DNA from: Lachnospiraceae bacterium YSB2008
GTDB taxonomy: Bacteria; Bacillota; Clostridia; Lachnospirales; Lachnospiraceae
Direction of reading: 5' to 3'
Assembly: GCA_000687655.1 (NCBI GenBank)
Contig: JHWR01000004.1
Span: forward strand, 1-64,000
DNA length: 64,000 nucleotides
Part shown: positions 49,501 to 58,061 of the stretch, piece after piece
How the letters are laid out: each line of letters opens with the position of its first letter
Numbering within the stretch: the stretch's first letter is position 1
Program-made: the position numbers and the translations under genes
Notes under the pieces: generated by a model
What the model was told of the DNA's origin: nothing
The model's input: the letters and a program-made list of their open reading frames with translations, nothing else
Databases searched by the model: none

Positions 49501-51732
49501 GTAGTATCTTTGATAGAATATGGCATCGTTATTCTCTTTATTATTAAGAGTCTGAATAGCAGATACTTCGTCATAAGGATACACTTCGCCTATATGTATA
49601 ACAAAATTCGAGTATCCGTATAAGTCACCGGAAAGAGAACTGCCAAGGTTATACTGATAGGTATTACTTGTTAATACCGGACTGCCATCTTTTTTTAATA
49701 CCATTAATTCTTCAACAGTAATATCATCGGACAGAATCGGAGCAGTCTGATATATGCTCTCATGAGGAATGTCTTTTAATAAATAATCGGTCAATTCATT
49801 AATAGATTCATAAGGCATAGACTCATAGTTTTGGAGTACATCGGCCGGTACATCTATAGAAGAAGCACCTTGTTCAATGTAGTATTCATTTTCATATATA
49901 TCCAATCCATATACAGAATCTATTTTCGTGAGGTTGAAGTCCATATTTGGAGTTCCCTCTTCTGATATAACGTATTTTATTCCGGATATCATTTCTGAAA
50001 CGGGCTCAATATTAGTTCTGTTGCTGTCATAGAATACAATGCGGGCAGTATTTGAAGGATCATATGTTTCTTTAATATAATCCGTTGCATTTTCAATTAT
50101 GTTGACATTGGTATAGGTGTATTCTTTGGCAGATGTTCCGATCAATGATAAAGACTTAGGAAATGCAGAGCATATTTCGGCCAGCATAATAATACCGATT
50201 AAAACGTCAAATACCAGTCTTGTCATGCTGTTGTTTTTCCACATGAAAAGAATGATAAAATAAAGGACCATGAGTTCCATAGTAAAGAGGTATGGGTTTG
50301 GACTGTCGAAAACAGTGCTGAACATCATGGAATATGCTGTTAATCCTATAACGATGAAAAATGAAACGGTAACCTGCCATGATTTGATATACTCTATGTT
50401 TGTTAAGGCGTCCTGAGCAATTATAAGGAGCATGATAATGAACAGAAAACCAAATGTAGTATAGAAGTAAGGAGTATTCCTAAAAACATTAAGGAAATGG
50501 TTGGCAGTTGGAAAGACTGTTCCTATGAAAAGAATGCACATAATTATAGTGTTCTTAATTCGTGAGTAAACATTTATGTTGGAATTAAAGATATAGATTA
50601 CTAAAAGGAATATCGCTAATACGCCGGCATAGAGATCAGCGTTATTAATAAAATCATTTACAGTTGATGGAAGTGTACCATACATCATTTCAGAAAAACT
50701 GTCTGCGACGTTAGCCATCGGGTTGTACGCAGGAAAGTTCAGACTGAAGTCAGTATGGAAAACGCTGCTGGTAAAAGCATTAAAAATGACAATGCATCCG
50801 GCTCCGATTGCCAGGATATCAAGGAAGAGCTTTCGTATAACTATAGCTATGCCTTCCCTAAGTGTATGGTATTCACGCGTCGGTACATATATAAGCATAA
50901 AAACAAACTCTATCATGGCTATGTAGATGTTAGCATAGATAGTAAGCGTAAATGCTATTACATAAGTCAGCCAGTGCTTCTCAGCTATAAGTTTTTCGAT
51001 TCCAAGAAGAACCAGAGGGAAGAGTGCAACTGCACCGGTAAAAGCTATATTTGCACCTTCTGTGATCATGTAGCTTGAAAGTGCATATGCGACAGCAAGT
51101 ATAAATGTATAGATATCAAGATTTGCAAGCCATGTTCCAAACTTGGTCTTTGGAGCTTCTGAACCACCGATCTTGAAGTCTTTTTTGTACTTATTCTTTT
51201 CTCTTGCCTTATCGCGTTTAGCTTTAAGCTTAGCCTCGTATTCAGCTATCTCTTCAGCTCGTGTGTCCTCCATCTCAACCTTGTTAAAGAGAGCTATAGT
51301 TTTTCTGTACTTAAAGAATATGCTGGCGAAAAGACCTGCAAGTCCTATTTTAACAGCATAGAGAACAGACATACATCCAAGCATTGCGGACTTTGGAAGT
51401 ATGAGCATTACCAGATTGAGAGGATCTGACATATAGTACAGAAATACTTTTGAAAAGCTATAACCATTATTGTAGTTAAAAGCAAAAACTGTACCATTAT
51501 GAAAACGGTCATAGAGCTCATGGTAGAAAGGTATCATACTTTCATGGCCACTCGCTGTCATGATATCTTTTGCCCCAAATGGAGCAAAGCCACCCATGAT
51601 AAGTCCTATCATTGCAACGGTGAACGGTACGATAAATGACAATATATACAGTCTCAGATTTTTCGTATATGTTTTATTCTCGGAATTAGATTTAGAATTA
51701 TTCTTTGAACTATTAGAATTCTTAGATGACAT
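46528..51732 (-). CDS. Tandem-duplicated YfhO family membrane glycosyltransferase-like protein
   Basis: 1734 residues, about twice a normal YfhO (near 860). Two copies of the same plan are visible. The first begins GGFAPFGAKDIMTASGHES and has NNGYSFSKVFLYYMSDPLN. The second begins near residue 855 with RIMPFGPKTIIISDSYVAYYPS and has GKLPLDMYLNPLNWPLVLFS. Each has about ten or more membrane helices, and the chain ends with the YfhO beta domain (VYFSIPNLDGFTAYVDGKKA) and one last helix. A charged cytoplasmic loop (about 148-190, EYEAKLKAKRDKAREK) is inserted in the first copy. YfhO of B. subtilis transfers sugars from undecaprenyl phosphate to lipoteichoic acid, working with the CsbB-type transferase; the ArnC-like enzyme at 19055 is a candidate partner. 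Confidence 0.85.
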   Translation of the reverse strand: MSSKNSNSSKNNSKSNSENKTYTKNLRLYILSFIVPFTVAMIGLIMGGFAPFGAKDIMTASGHESMIPFYHELYDRFHNGTVFAFNYNNGYSFSKVFLYYMSDPLNLVMLILPKSAMLGCMSVLYAVKIGLAGLFASIFFKYRKTIALFNKVEMEDTRAEEIAEYEAKLKAKRDKAREKNKYKKDFKIGGSEAPKTKFGTWLANLDIYTFILAVAYALSSYMITEGANIAFTGAVALFPLVLLGIEKLIAEKHWLTYVIAFTLTIYANIYIAMIEFVFMLIYVPTREYHTLREGIAIVIRKLFLDILAIGAGCIVIFNAFTSSVFHTDFSLNFPAYNPMANVADSFSEMMYGTLPSTVNDFINNADLYAGVLAIFLLVIYIFNSNINVYSRIKNTIIMCILFIGTVFPTANHFLNVFRNTPYFYTTFGFLFIIMLLIIAQDALTNIEYIKSWQVTVSFFIVIGLTAYSMMFSTVFDSPNPYLFTMELMVLYFIILFMWKNNSMTRLVFDVLIGIIMLAEICSAFPKSLSLIGTSAKEYTYTNVNIIENATDYIKETYDPSNTARIVFYDSNRTNIEPVSEMISGIKYVISEEGTPNMDFNLTKIDSVYGLDIYENEYYIEQGASSIDVPADVLQNYESMPYESINELTDYLLKDIPHESIYQTAPILSDDITVEELMVLKKDGSPVLTSNTYQYNLGSSLSGDLYGYSNFVIHIGEVYPYDEVSAIQTLNNKENNDAIFYQRYYSLNKETYQLLYEQLTKLSSENKGISQYTMFFPTEMPETIALIVLDFFVSLLSILIIVLLTKEKQKNSLESLNLLLEKYADALSGFLNKYKVYILNIVITSGLFISYLMISRIMPFGPKTIIISDSYVAYYPSLTSTFVNLFGKAGGFSIESLDFSSLLFNTGKLPLDMYLNPLNWPLVLFSRENALNGVTFVFFLRFILTGPSLIFYLTHRHERKLDITDFRLIPASIAYSLCSFFSAYFIFYIFFDVALMLPFMIWALEGLIYKKEFKKYIILLSFTIFINQYNAVLLCEFLLLYFFTFKFDSIKDFFAKGIRFALSSVLAAVIASYTLYPLFKTLLNSAYLINGKSSLIIDTYSQQSSSVVPAFSLSNTMIGSFRELIPFTNFNLVDADFSKANTYAGLLLLFFLAGFIFNTKIQKSERIKKTIIMALLYISYGNEFLNFVFHGFHRQNKVPNRFAFILIFMVIVAFVDSFYVFEELKKKKAFIILTVTSLLIVALTLISNANYESSSKHISIIFTIILTAIYAACIVRIINNKKTNKALIYSMITLLLVVELISTDIYNAARNNGRYIHALDNSNRYISKIANEQEYKKEINRVEYFTSGKVMELVNNENMADIYGISCFSSTITEPYLQAFNYLSVPTKRNLVLYGNGNPLTNTFFNVKAQVYDPHIYKGTIPSYMEEASNCGTVKMYESPYNLSIGFNIPNTKSIYDLHFSDYENVIDYHNEISNRITGKDLYSEYTLVNEEYAKTSGAGDNELIWYITTPNDQEFKDALLMDKSYEYSIEHDIPELNRITSNNTIITIKIPKDLAGDIYIGNKRFINYEITVDGNRETHLELPFFYYVVPGKTELECIQEQLQNYKIAVLNKDVLSEFHDSLEEGCLKNISYDNTRITGDITISEPGTVYFSIPNLDGFTAYVDGKKADIVEYYGAIGIPIDNVGNHTIVLEYHVPGLKTGIILSISGIVLFILLLIIQRKLSNKPKEKEEADG

Positions 51733-51772
51733 TACATTTACCCCATATATTTCATAATTTAATAACGAAAAT

Positions 51773-51800
51773 ATTATACTTTTTTGGAGGTGTTAATGCA
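51773..51800 (-). promoter_or_regulatory. Promoter of the YfhO gene
   Basis: Read on the minus strand: TTGCAT (51800-51795), 16 bases, TATAAT (51778-51773), about 40 bases before the start. Good -10, moderate -35. Confidence 0.55.
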
Positions 51801-51827
51801 ATCTTTAATGAATTATAAAAAGAGGTA

Positions 51828-51836
51828 TGATATAAT
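51828..51836 (+). promoter_or_regulatory. Extended -10 promoter for the 51913 gene
   Basis: TGATATAAT fits the extended -10 form TGnTATAAT. No convincing -35. It lies back to back with the YfhO promoter. Confidence 0.5.
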
Positions 51837-51912
51837 GTTTTGAGTGAGGAAAATGACTGAAGTTTAATCGGATATAATCGATGTTTATTTGTTATGGAAG
51901 GAGAAGTGTTGC

Positions 51913-52623
51913 ATGGCACTTAAGATGAAAGAAGATCCAGATGAAATAAAGGAACAGGAAGATGGATTAGACGGTTCATTTGATAAAGGAAATCCAAATG
52001 GGTTTGTAGATATGTCAGATCCTACTTTGACTGAAAATAAGAATCCGTATGTCATACACAGTACTTATGTTCCGGAACAGAAGAGCAGTCCTGTGGTGAA
52101 GATAGCTGTTATAGCTGTAGTTGTTCTTGCTTTCCTGATTGCAGGGTTTGTTGTATATAAGAATATCTTTGCAACCAGGGATCTTTCAGACTGTGTAAAG
52201 ATGTCTGAGGATGAGCTGGCATCCAAATTCAAACTTAAGTTTGAGGATAATGACGTTATGGTCAAGAAGGTGCCCAGATATACAAATGCAAAGGTATCTG
52301 TTAAGCATGCGGACGGATTGCTTGTTGTATATGCAAATGGAAAGCAGGTCGGACTTCATACGGATGCAAAAAGATATACAATGTTTAATGTTAAGATAGG
52401 GGATCCGGCATATCAGAGTGATAAGAATATGACCTTTACGCATGATAAGAAGTTCAGTGTTCTGGATGATATGGAGCAGGGAAGTTCATCACAGGATTTC
52501 TATCCAAACTATAAAACTAATGAATGCCTTGTACTTACAGTTAATGATAATTCCGGAAGAGTTGTTGCAATTACATATTATTCAGATCTGAAGACTATGA
52601 TTGAGAATCTTACATTTAATTAA
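51913..52623 (+). CDS. One-TM membrane protein of unknown function
   Basis: 236 residues. An acidic cytoplasmic N terminus (about 1-62), one membrane helix (about 63-82, VVKIAVIAVVVLAFLIAG) and an extracytoplasmic domain of about 150 residues, rich in Lys, Asp and Tyr, with no Cys pair or catalytic motif that I recognise. The ATG at 51913 is set by GGAAGGAG about 9 bases before; a TTG at 51889 in the same frame is unlikely. It stands before the asp23-nusB operon and may be its first gene (69-base gap, no terminator). I do not know its function. Confidence 0.75.
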   Translation: MALKMKEDPDEIKEQEDGLDGSFDKGNPNGFVDMSDPTLTENKNPYVIHSTYVPEQKSSPVVKIAVIAVVVLAFLIAGFVVYKNIFATRDLSDCVKMSEDELASKFKLKFEDNDVMVKKVPRYTNAKVSVKHADGLLVVYANGKQVGLHTDAKRYTMFNVKIGDPAYQSDKNMTFTHDKKFSVLDDMEQGSSSQDFYPNYKTNECLVLTVNDNSGRVVAITYYSDLKTMIENLTFN

Positions 52624-52692
52624 TTCTAATATGTTTAAGTTAATGACTGTTAATAAAACTCAGAGCTATTAATCGATTGGAGGATTATTCAC

Positions 52693-53088
52693 ATGGAAGC
52701 TAAAAAAGAGAATACAAAAGAAACTACTTTCACATTACAGGATGAAAGCGGAGCAGGTTTCATTCAGGTGGCTGACGATGTTGTTTCAAGTATAGCAGCA
52801 CTTGCTGTTCTTGAAGTTGATGGAGTTTCTAAGCTTACCGGAAATATAAATAACGATATTGTTGCAAAGCTTGGCAAGAGAAACCTTGCAAAGGCTGTAA
52901 GAATATCATTTGATGAAGGTAAGGTCGTTGTAGGTGTTATACTTGAGGCTAAGTTTGGATACAACCTTATTCAGATATCAAAAGAGGTTCAGGAAAAGGT
53001 TAAGAGCTCACTCATGACCATGACCGGTCTTGAATGTAAAGAAGTTAATGTTAAGATTTCAGGAATAGATGTGGATGGAAAGAACTAA
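52693..53088 (+). CDS. Asp23/Gls24 family protein (YqhY-like)
   Basis: 131 residues. The family core is clear: GAGFIQVADDVVSSIAALAVLEVDGVSKL and VEVSISGIDV-type ending (here VNVKISGIDVDG). Relatives are membrane- or lipid-associated proteins; YqhY of B. subtilis, located in the same place before nusB, is linked to acetyl-CoA carboxylase control. GGAGG precedes the ATG. Its stop overlaps the nusB start by one base. Confidence 0.93.
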   Translation: MEAKKENTKETTFTLQDESGAGFIQVADDVVSSIAALAVLEVDGVSKLTGNINNDIVAKLGKRNLAKAVRISFDEGKVVVGVILEAKFGYNLIQISKEVQEKVKSSLMTMTGLECKEVNVKISGIDVDGKN

Positions 53089-53576
53089 TGACTAGACGTA
53101 AAGAGAGAGAATACATATTTCAGACTATATTCAGGATAGAGTTCAATGCTGATACAGAGATGGATGAGCAGGTTGATCTCTATATGTATGATGTTGCGGC
53201 TGATATGGGATATGTGACTGAAAACGCAGATGATTCAGCTGACGATGAATTTGATCTTGAGAAAATCTGCAGTGAGCACAGTGATATAAGTTTTATCAGG
53301 ACAGTTTCTAAGGATATCGTTTCAAAACAGGAAATGATAGATAATGTAATCAGGAAGTACTGTGAGGGATGGTCAGTAGAGCATATGGGCAAAGCTGAGC
53401 TTGCAATACTCAGACTAGCTATATATGAGATGAAGTATGCTGATGACGTTCCTTATGGCGTAGCTATAAATGAAGCAGTAAACCTTGCAAAGTCTTATGG
53501 CGATGATAAGGCACCCTCATTCATAAATGGAGTGCTTGCAAAGATTCCGGAGAATCCTGATAACTGGGAAAGCTAA
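53088..53576 (+). CDS. nusB: Transcription antitermination factor NusB
   Basis: An RNA-binding protein of the rRNA antitermination complex. It has 162 residues, slightly longer than usual because of an acidic insert (about 45-60, ENADDSADDEFDLEK). REYIFQTIFRIEF at the start and MGKAELAILRLAIYEMKY followed by VPYGVAINEAVNLAKSYGDDKAPSFINGVL are the family hallmarks (written here in parts). It has one-base overlap with the previous gene; xseA follows at once. Confidence 0.95.
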   Translation: MTRRKEREYIFQTIFRIEFNADTEMDEQVDLYMYDVAADMGYVTENADDSADDEFDLEKICSEHSDISFIRTVSKDIVSKQEMIDNVIRKYCEGWSVEHMGKAELAILRLAIYEMKYADDVPYGVAINEAVNLAKSYGDDKAPSFINGVLAKIPENPDNWES

Positions 53577-53577
53577 T

Positions 53578-54774
53578 ATGGCCAGACGTGAATATACCGT
53601 TACAGAGGTAAATAACTACATAAAGAATCTGATTTCAAGTGATTATGTCCTGTCGAATATTCTTGTAAAGGGCGAGGTTTCGAACTGCAAGTACCATTCT
53701 GCCGGACATATATACTTTTCACTGAAAGATGAGCGAAGCTCTGTAAGCTGTGTCATGTTCAGAGGAAAGGTCAGCCGTGGGCTGGATTTTCGCCTTGAGG
53801 ATGGACAGGAGGTTGTTGTCGGCGGTACATTCGGGCTTTATGATGTGACAGGCTCCATTCAGATATATGCAGAAAGGATCCTTCTTTCTGAGAACAAAGA
53901 AGGAAAGCTTTTTGCAGAGTACAATAAGCTGAAAGAGAGACTTAGCGAAGAGGGGCTTTTTGATTTTGAGAATAAGAAGCCGATACCTAAGTTTCCTAAA
54001 AGAGTCGGTATAGTTACCGCTGTTACAGGTGCGGCAATCCATGATATAGAGAGCGTTGCCAAAAGACGTAATCCATATGTTGAACTTATACTGTATCCGG
54101 CTAAGGTTCAGGGCGAGGGAGCTGCTGATACTATAATAAAGGGTATAGAAGTTCTGGATAAAATGGGACTGGATACTATAATTATTGGGCGTGGAGGCGG
54201 TTCAATAGAGGACCTCTGGGCTTTTAATGATGAAAGACTTGCGCGTGTTATATTTGCTGCCGAAACGCCTATCATATCCGGAACAGGTCATGATGTGGAT
54301 AATACCATAGCAGATTACGTGGCTGATCTTCGTGCACCTACGCCTTCGGCTGCTGCCGAACTGGCGATACCTGATGTTATGACTCACATTAGGAAAGCAG
54401 AGAATCTGAAAGAGGTTCTGGGAAGCAGGATGGATTCTATTCTGCGAGAGTACAGTCTTAAGCTCAGGAACTACAGTCTTAAACTCGAACGCCTGAGTCC
54501 TGAGAGAAGTATATACGATAAACAGCAGTACCTGGCAGATATGACAGACAGACTTCATTTATCCATGAAAGATGTCATGCAGAAGTATAATCACAGACTG
54601 GAGCTTGATATTACAAAGCTTCATGGACTGTCGCCTACTGCGAAGCTTGTTGGTGGTTTTGGATATGTGGCTGATACCTCAGGGAACCCTGTGCGTAGTG
54701 TAAAGGGCGTAAAAAAGGGAGATAAGCTGACAGTTACCATGCATGATGGAAGCGTTGATACGGAAGTAATCTGA
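53578..54774 (+). CDS. xseA: Exodeoxyribonuclease VII large subunit
   Basis: 399 residues. Cuts single-stranded DNA from both ends with XseB. An N-terminal OB fold (YTVTEVNNYIKNLI, LVKGEVSNCKYH, GHIYFSLKDE) is followed by the catalytic core (RVGIVTAVTGAAIHDI, GRGGGSIEDLWAFNDE, GHDVDNTIADYVADLRAPTP) and helical repeats for XseB binding. The start one base after nusB is the family-typical MARREYTVTEV; the longer frame from 53527 would overlap nusB. The folD gene found between nusB and xseA in Bacillus is absent. Confidence 0.96.
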   Translation: MARREYTVTEVNNYIKNLISSDYVLSNILVKGEVSNCKYHSAGHIYFSLKDERSSVSCVMFRGKVSRGLDFRLEDGQEVVVGGTFGLYDVTGSIQIYAERILLSENKEGKLFAEYNKLKERLSEEGLFDFENKKPIPKFPKRVGIVTAVTGAAIHDIESVAKRRNPYVELILYPAKVQGEGAADTIIKGIEVLDKMGLDTIIIGRGGGSIEDLWAFNDERLARVIFAAETPIISGTGHDVDNTIADYVADLRAPTPSAAAELAIPDVMTHIRKAENLKEVLGSRMDSILREYSLKLRNYSLKLERLSPERSIYDKQQYLADMTDRLHLSMKDVMQKYNHRLELDITKLHGLSPTAKLVGGFGYVADTSGNPVRSVKGVKKGDKLTVTMHDGSVDTEVI

Positions 54775-54834
54775 TTGATGAATCCGTGTATAATAAATTG
54801 ATATACGTAGATATATAGTGCGAAAGGACTACAT

Positions 54835-55050
54835 ATGGCAGCTAAAAAGAAAGAAGAAACGTTTGATATAGATAAAGCCTTTGAACGTATAGAAGAGATA
54901 AATGAAAAGCTTGCTGATAAGGATACCAAGCTTAAGGATGCAGTTGAACTCTATTCAGAAGGAGTAAAGCTCGCAGATCAGTGCAAGAAACAGCTCGAAG
55001 GCGTTGAAAAGGAATTACAGATTCTTTCAGGTGAAGAGGATGGAGAATAA
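54835..55050 (+). CDS. xseB: Exodeoxyribonuclease VII small subunit
   Basis: 71 residues, the usual size. Helical hairpin with FDIDKAFERIEEINEKL and LKDAVELYSEGVKLADQCKKQL. AAAGGA lies before the ATG. Its end overlaps the ispA start by 11 bases, as in other Firmicutes. Confidence 0.94.
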   Translation: MAAKKKEETFDIDKAFERIEEINEKLADKDTKLKDAVELYSEGVKLADQCKKQLEGVEKELQILSGEEDGE

Positions 55051-56002
55051 TTTAAACGAAATCAGAGATTATGTTGAAAAAGTTATAGAGAGTTTTCTTC
55101 CGGAAGAGGAAGGACATGCAAAGCCTGTTATTGAGGCGATGAATTATGCAGTACAGGGCGGCGGAAAGAGAATAAGGCCACTTCTTATGTATCTGACATA
55201 CATGGCTTTCGGAGCCGAAAACTCAAATTCGGCGATTGATGGTCCGTCAGGAATTCAGATGGATGAAAGAAGCGGCGATGTGGAAATGGTTGTAGAACCC
55301 TTCATGGCTGCTCTTGAGATGATACATTGTTATTCTCTTGTTCATGATGATATTCTGGATAATGATGATCTTAGACGAGGAAAACCTTCATGTCATAAGC
55401 AGTATGGAAAAGATATGGCGCTCCTTGCCGGAGACGGCTTACTTAATTACGCTTATGAAACAGCGGCGAAGGCTTTCACCTTAAAGCCGGGAGACATGAA
55501 CGTTGAGAAGGCATATGCAGTATTTACATGTAAGCCGGGGCTCTATGGCATGCTCGGCGGGCAGACTGCTGACGTATTTCTGACAGGTAAACCTATATCG
55601 GCAGAACAGCTGGATTATATATACAGGAATAAAACCTCCGCACTTATCGAGTGTGCTCTTATGATAGGAGCTATTCTTGCAGGAATGGATTCGGACAGAG
55701 TACTTCTTCTTGAAGAAGTAGGATACAAGGTCGGAATGGCATTTCAGGTAAGGGATGATATTCTTGATATAGAAGGTGACGAGATAGTCCTCGGAAAGTC
55801 TGTCGGACAGGATATGGATAATAATAAATATACATATGCCAGAATACACGGACTTGCCGATTCTAAGAAATATGTTGAAGATATCACAAAAGATGCGATA
55901 GCAATACTTATAAAAGTGAAGGAAGAAAGTTCGTTTGTAAATGAAGATTATTTCAATCTTCTTCTTGAAATGCTTTCATCGTTAGCAAACAGAACTATGT
56001 AA
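55040..56002 (+). CDS. ispA: Polyprenyl synthetase, farnesyl diphosphate synthase type
   Basis: 321 residues. Makes farnesyl diphosphate (C15) from DMAPP and IPP, the primer for UppS. QGGGKRIRPLLMYL binds IPP; the first Asp-rich region is VHDDILDNDDLRRGKP (about 102-117) and the second is FQVRDDILDIEGD (about 234-246). A 25-residue insert after the RPLL helix (PSGIQMDERSGDVEM) is longer than usual. The ATG at 55040 follows AGGTGA; it is within the last codons of xseB. Confidence 0.94.
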   Translation: MENNLNEIRDYVEKVIESFLPEEEGHAKPVIEAMNYAVQGGGKRIRPLLMYLTYMAFGAENSNSAIDGPSGIQMDERSGDVEMVVEPFMAALEMIHCYSLVHDDILDNDDLRRGKPSCHKQYGKDMALLAGDGLLNYAYETAAKAFTLKPGDMNVEKAYAVFTCKPGLYGMLGGQTADVFLTGKPISAEQLDYIYRNKTSALIECALMIGAILAGMDSDRVLLLEEVGYKVGMAFQVRDDILDIEGDEIVLGKSVGQDMDNNKYTYARIHGLADSKKYVEDITKDAIAILIKVKEESSFVNEDYFNLLLEMLSSLANRTM

Positions 56003-56062
56003 TTGACAAAGCAATGCAGACTCTGTTTTGCATTCAGTCGTTATTAACGGGTACTATACAAT

Positions 56063-57997
56063 ATGATTCTGGACAGAATAAATGAACCGAACGATATAAA
56101 GAAGATCAAAGAGAAAGAGCTGGTTCCTCTGGCGTCTGAGATAAGAGAATTCATTATCGAAAGCGTCAGTAAAACCGGAGGACATCTTGCGTCCAATCTT
56201 GGTACTGTTGAGCTTACCATGGCTCTTCACAGATGTATGAACTTTCCAAATGATAAGCTGATATTTGATGTAGGTCATCAGTGTTACACACATAAGATAC
56301 TCACCGGAAGAAAAGAAGGGTTCGAGAATCTTCGTATGTTAGGCGGAATGAGCGGATTCCCGAAACGGGAAGAAAGCGAGTGCGATACATTTGATACCGG
56401 ACACAGCTCCACAAGTATATCGGCGGCTATGGGGCTTATGAAAGCAAGGGAACTTCGTGGTTCTCATGAGAGGATAGCTGCAGTCATCGGAGACGGATCC
56501 ATGACAGGCGGAATGTTCTACGAGGCTATCAATCAGATAGGCCAGATGAAGGGCAGTGTTGTCATCATAATGAATGATAATGAGATGTCCATAAGCAAGA
56601 ACGTCGGAAGTATGGCAAAAGCACTGACCAGGCTGCGTGTCGGTGAAGGATATAATGACCTTAAAAAGGGTGTCGAGAGGAAACTCCTTAATATTCCTGA
56701 TATAGGTGAGACTGTTGCAAGGAAGATTAAGAGGCAGAAAGATAATCTGAAGAATTTCCTGGTTCCGGGGCATTTTGTTGAGGAACTCGGTATAACATAT
56801 CTTGGACCTGTGGACGGACATAATATTCGTGAGATGGAAGACATTTTCGAAAGAGCTTTCCGTCTTCAGAGACCTATACTTGTCCATGTGAAGACTAAGA
56901 AGGGTAAGGGTTATGCGCCTGCTGAGAAGTATCCTACTCATTTCCACGGCGTAGGACCTTTCGATATAAAGACGGGCAAAGAGAAATGTGCTAAGAAAAC
57001 AGAGACTTATACCGATTCATTTTCCAAGGCGCTTCTCAAGGTGGGAAGTGAAAATGAAAAGATCGTTGCCATAACCGCTGCCATGTCCAGAGGTACGGGA
57101 GTTCATGAATTCAAGAAGAGATATCCGGACAGGTCGGTTGATGTCGGAATAGCTGAAGAACATGCAGTTACATTTGCAGCTGGCCTTGCGGCATCAGGTT
57201 ATATCCCTGTAGTTGCTATCTATTCATCCTTCCTTCAGAGAGCATACGATCAGATACTTCACGATGTATGTCTTCAGAATCTGCATGTAATATTTGCAAT
57301 TGACAGATCCGGAATTGTACCGGGAGACGGAAGCACTCATCAGGGAATATATGATACTGCATATCTGTCGGATATGCCGAATCTTACCATCATAGCACCG
57401 GCATCCGGAAAAGAGCTGGCGGAAGCACTCGAGTTTGCTGTGAAATGTGACGGACCTGTTGCTATTAAATACGCAAAGGGCACAGCTTACAGCATGGAAG
57501 ACGGGAACAAGGCTCCGTTTGAGATGGGTCTTGCAGAGAGGGTATTTGAAGCAGGTAAAACAGATTCCGTATCTGGAGAGACTGGTGAGGCCGGAATTGA
57601 ATCTCAAAATGTAAGTAGTGTCAAGGTTGACATACTTGCCGTCGGAAATATGTTCGAGCAGGCTGTTCTTCTCCGTGAAAAGCTTATGAAGGAAAAGGGT
57701 ATATCTGCCGGACTTGTGAATGTAAGATTCATCAAACCGCTTGACCTGAATATGGTCAGGGAGGCTGCCCTTGCATCAGATTATCTTATATGCATGGAAG
57801 AGGCTGTTAAGTCGGGAAGCGTCGGAGATGCCATAAGTTCATATCTTTATGAAGAGGGCATTGATGTGAAGCTTATACATTTCTATGTAAATAAAGATAT
57901 AGTACAGCATGGCACGGTTGCAGAACTTCGTGCAGATATGGGAATTTCTGTTGATGCTATGTATGAGACGGTCGTTTCCAAAATCACTAACAGTTAA
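56063..57997 (+). CDS. dxs: 1-deoxy-D-xylulose 5-phosphate synthase
   Basis: The first enzyme of the MEP pathway: thiamine diphosphate-dependent joining of pyruvate and glyceraldehyde 3-phosphate. It has 644 residues. The ThDP motif GDGSMTGGMFYEA to NDNEMSIS, the N-terminal GGHLASNLGTVELT and FDVGHQCYTHKILTGR, and the transketolase-like part with VDVGIAEEHAVTFAAG and PGDGSTHQGIYD are intact. A short acidic linker near residue 505-520 (SVSGETGEAGIES) is unusual. With dxr and ispG it places three MEP enzymes in the window. Confidence 0.96.
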   Translation: MILDRINEPNDIKKIKEKELVPLASEIREFIIESVSKTGGHLASNLGTVELTMALHRCMNFPNDKLIFDVGHQCYTHKILTGRKEGFENLRMLGGMSGFPKREESECDTFDTGHSSTSISAAMGLMKARELRGSHERIAAVIGDGSMTGGMFYEAINQIGQMKGSVVIIMNDNEMSISKNVGSMAKALTRLRVGEGYNDLKKGVERKLLNIPDIGETVARKIKRQKDNLKNFLVPGHFVEELGITYLGPVDGHNIREMEDIFERAFRLQRPILVHVKTKKGKGYAPAEKYPTHFHGVGPFDIKTGKEKCAKKTETYTDSFSKALLKVGSENEKIVAITAAMSRGTGVHEFKKRYPDRSVDVGIAEEHAVTFAAGLAASGYIPVVAIYSSFLQRAYDQILHDVCLQNLHVIFAIDRSGIVPGDGSTHQGIYDTAYLSDMPNLTIIAPASGKELAEALEFAVKCDGPVAIKYAKGTAYSMEDGNKAPFEMGLAERVFEAGKTDSVSGETGEAGIESQNVSSVKVDILAVGNMFEQAVLLREKLMKEKGISAGLVNVRFIKPLDLNMVREAALASDYLICMEEAVKSGSVGDAISSYLYEEGIDVKLIHFYVNKDIVQHGTVAELRADMGISVDAMYETVVSKITNS

Positions 57998-58061
57998 GAT
58001 TAACTGTATGAATATTGCGCGATAATATGTAGATACAGCATTATAGATAACAAGAGATAAT

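Noticed and set aside
51795-51842. 15-residue frame with a GGAGG site before it
   Set aside because: It overlaps the -10 of the next gene's promoter and ends at once; the GGAGG is more likely chance in the divergent promoter region.
53527-53577. Longer start for xseA inside nusB
   Set aside because: It overlaps nusB by 50 bases, whereas the ATG at 53578 gives the family-typical N terminus.
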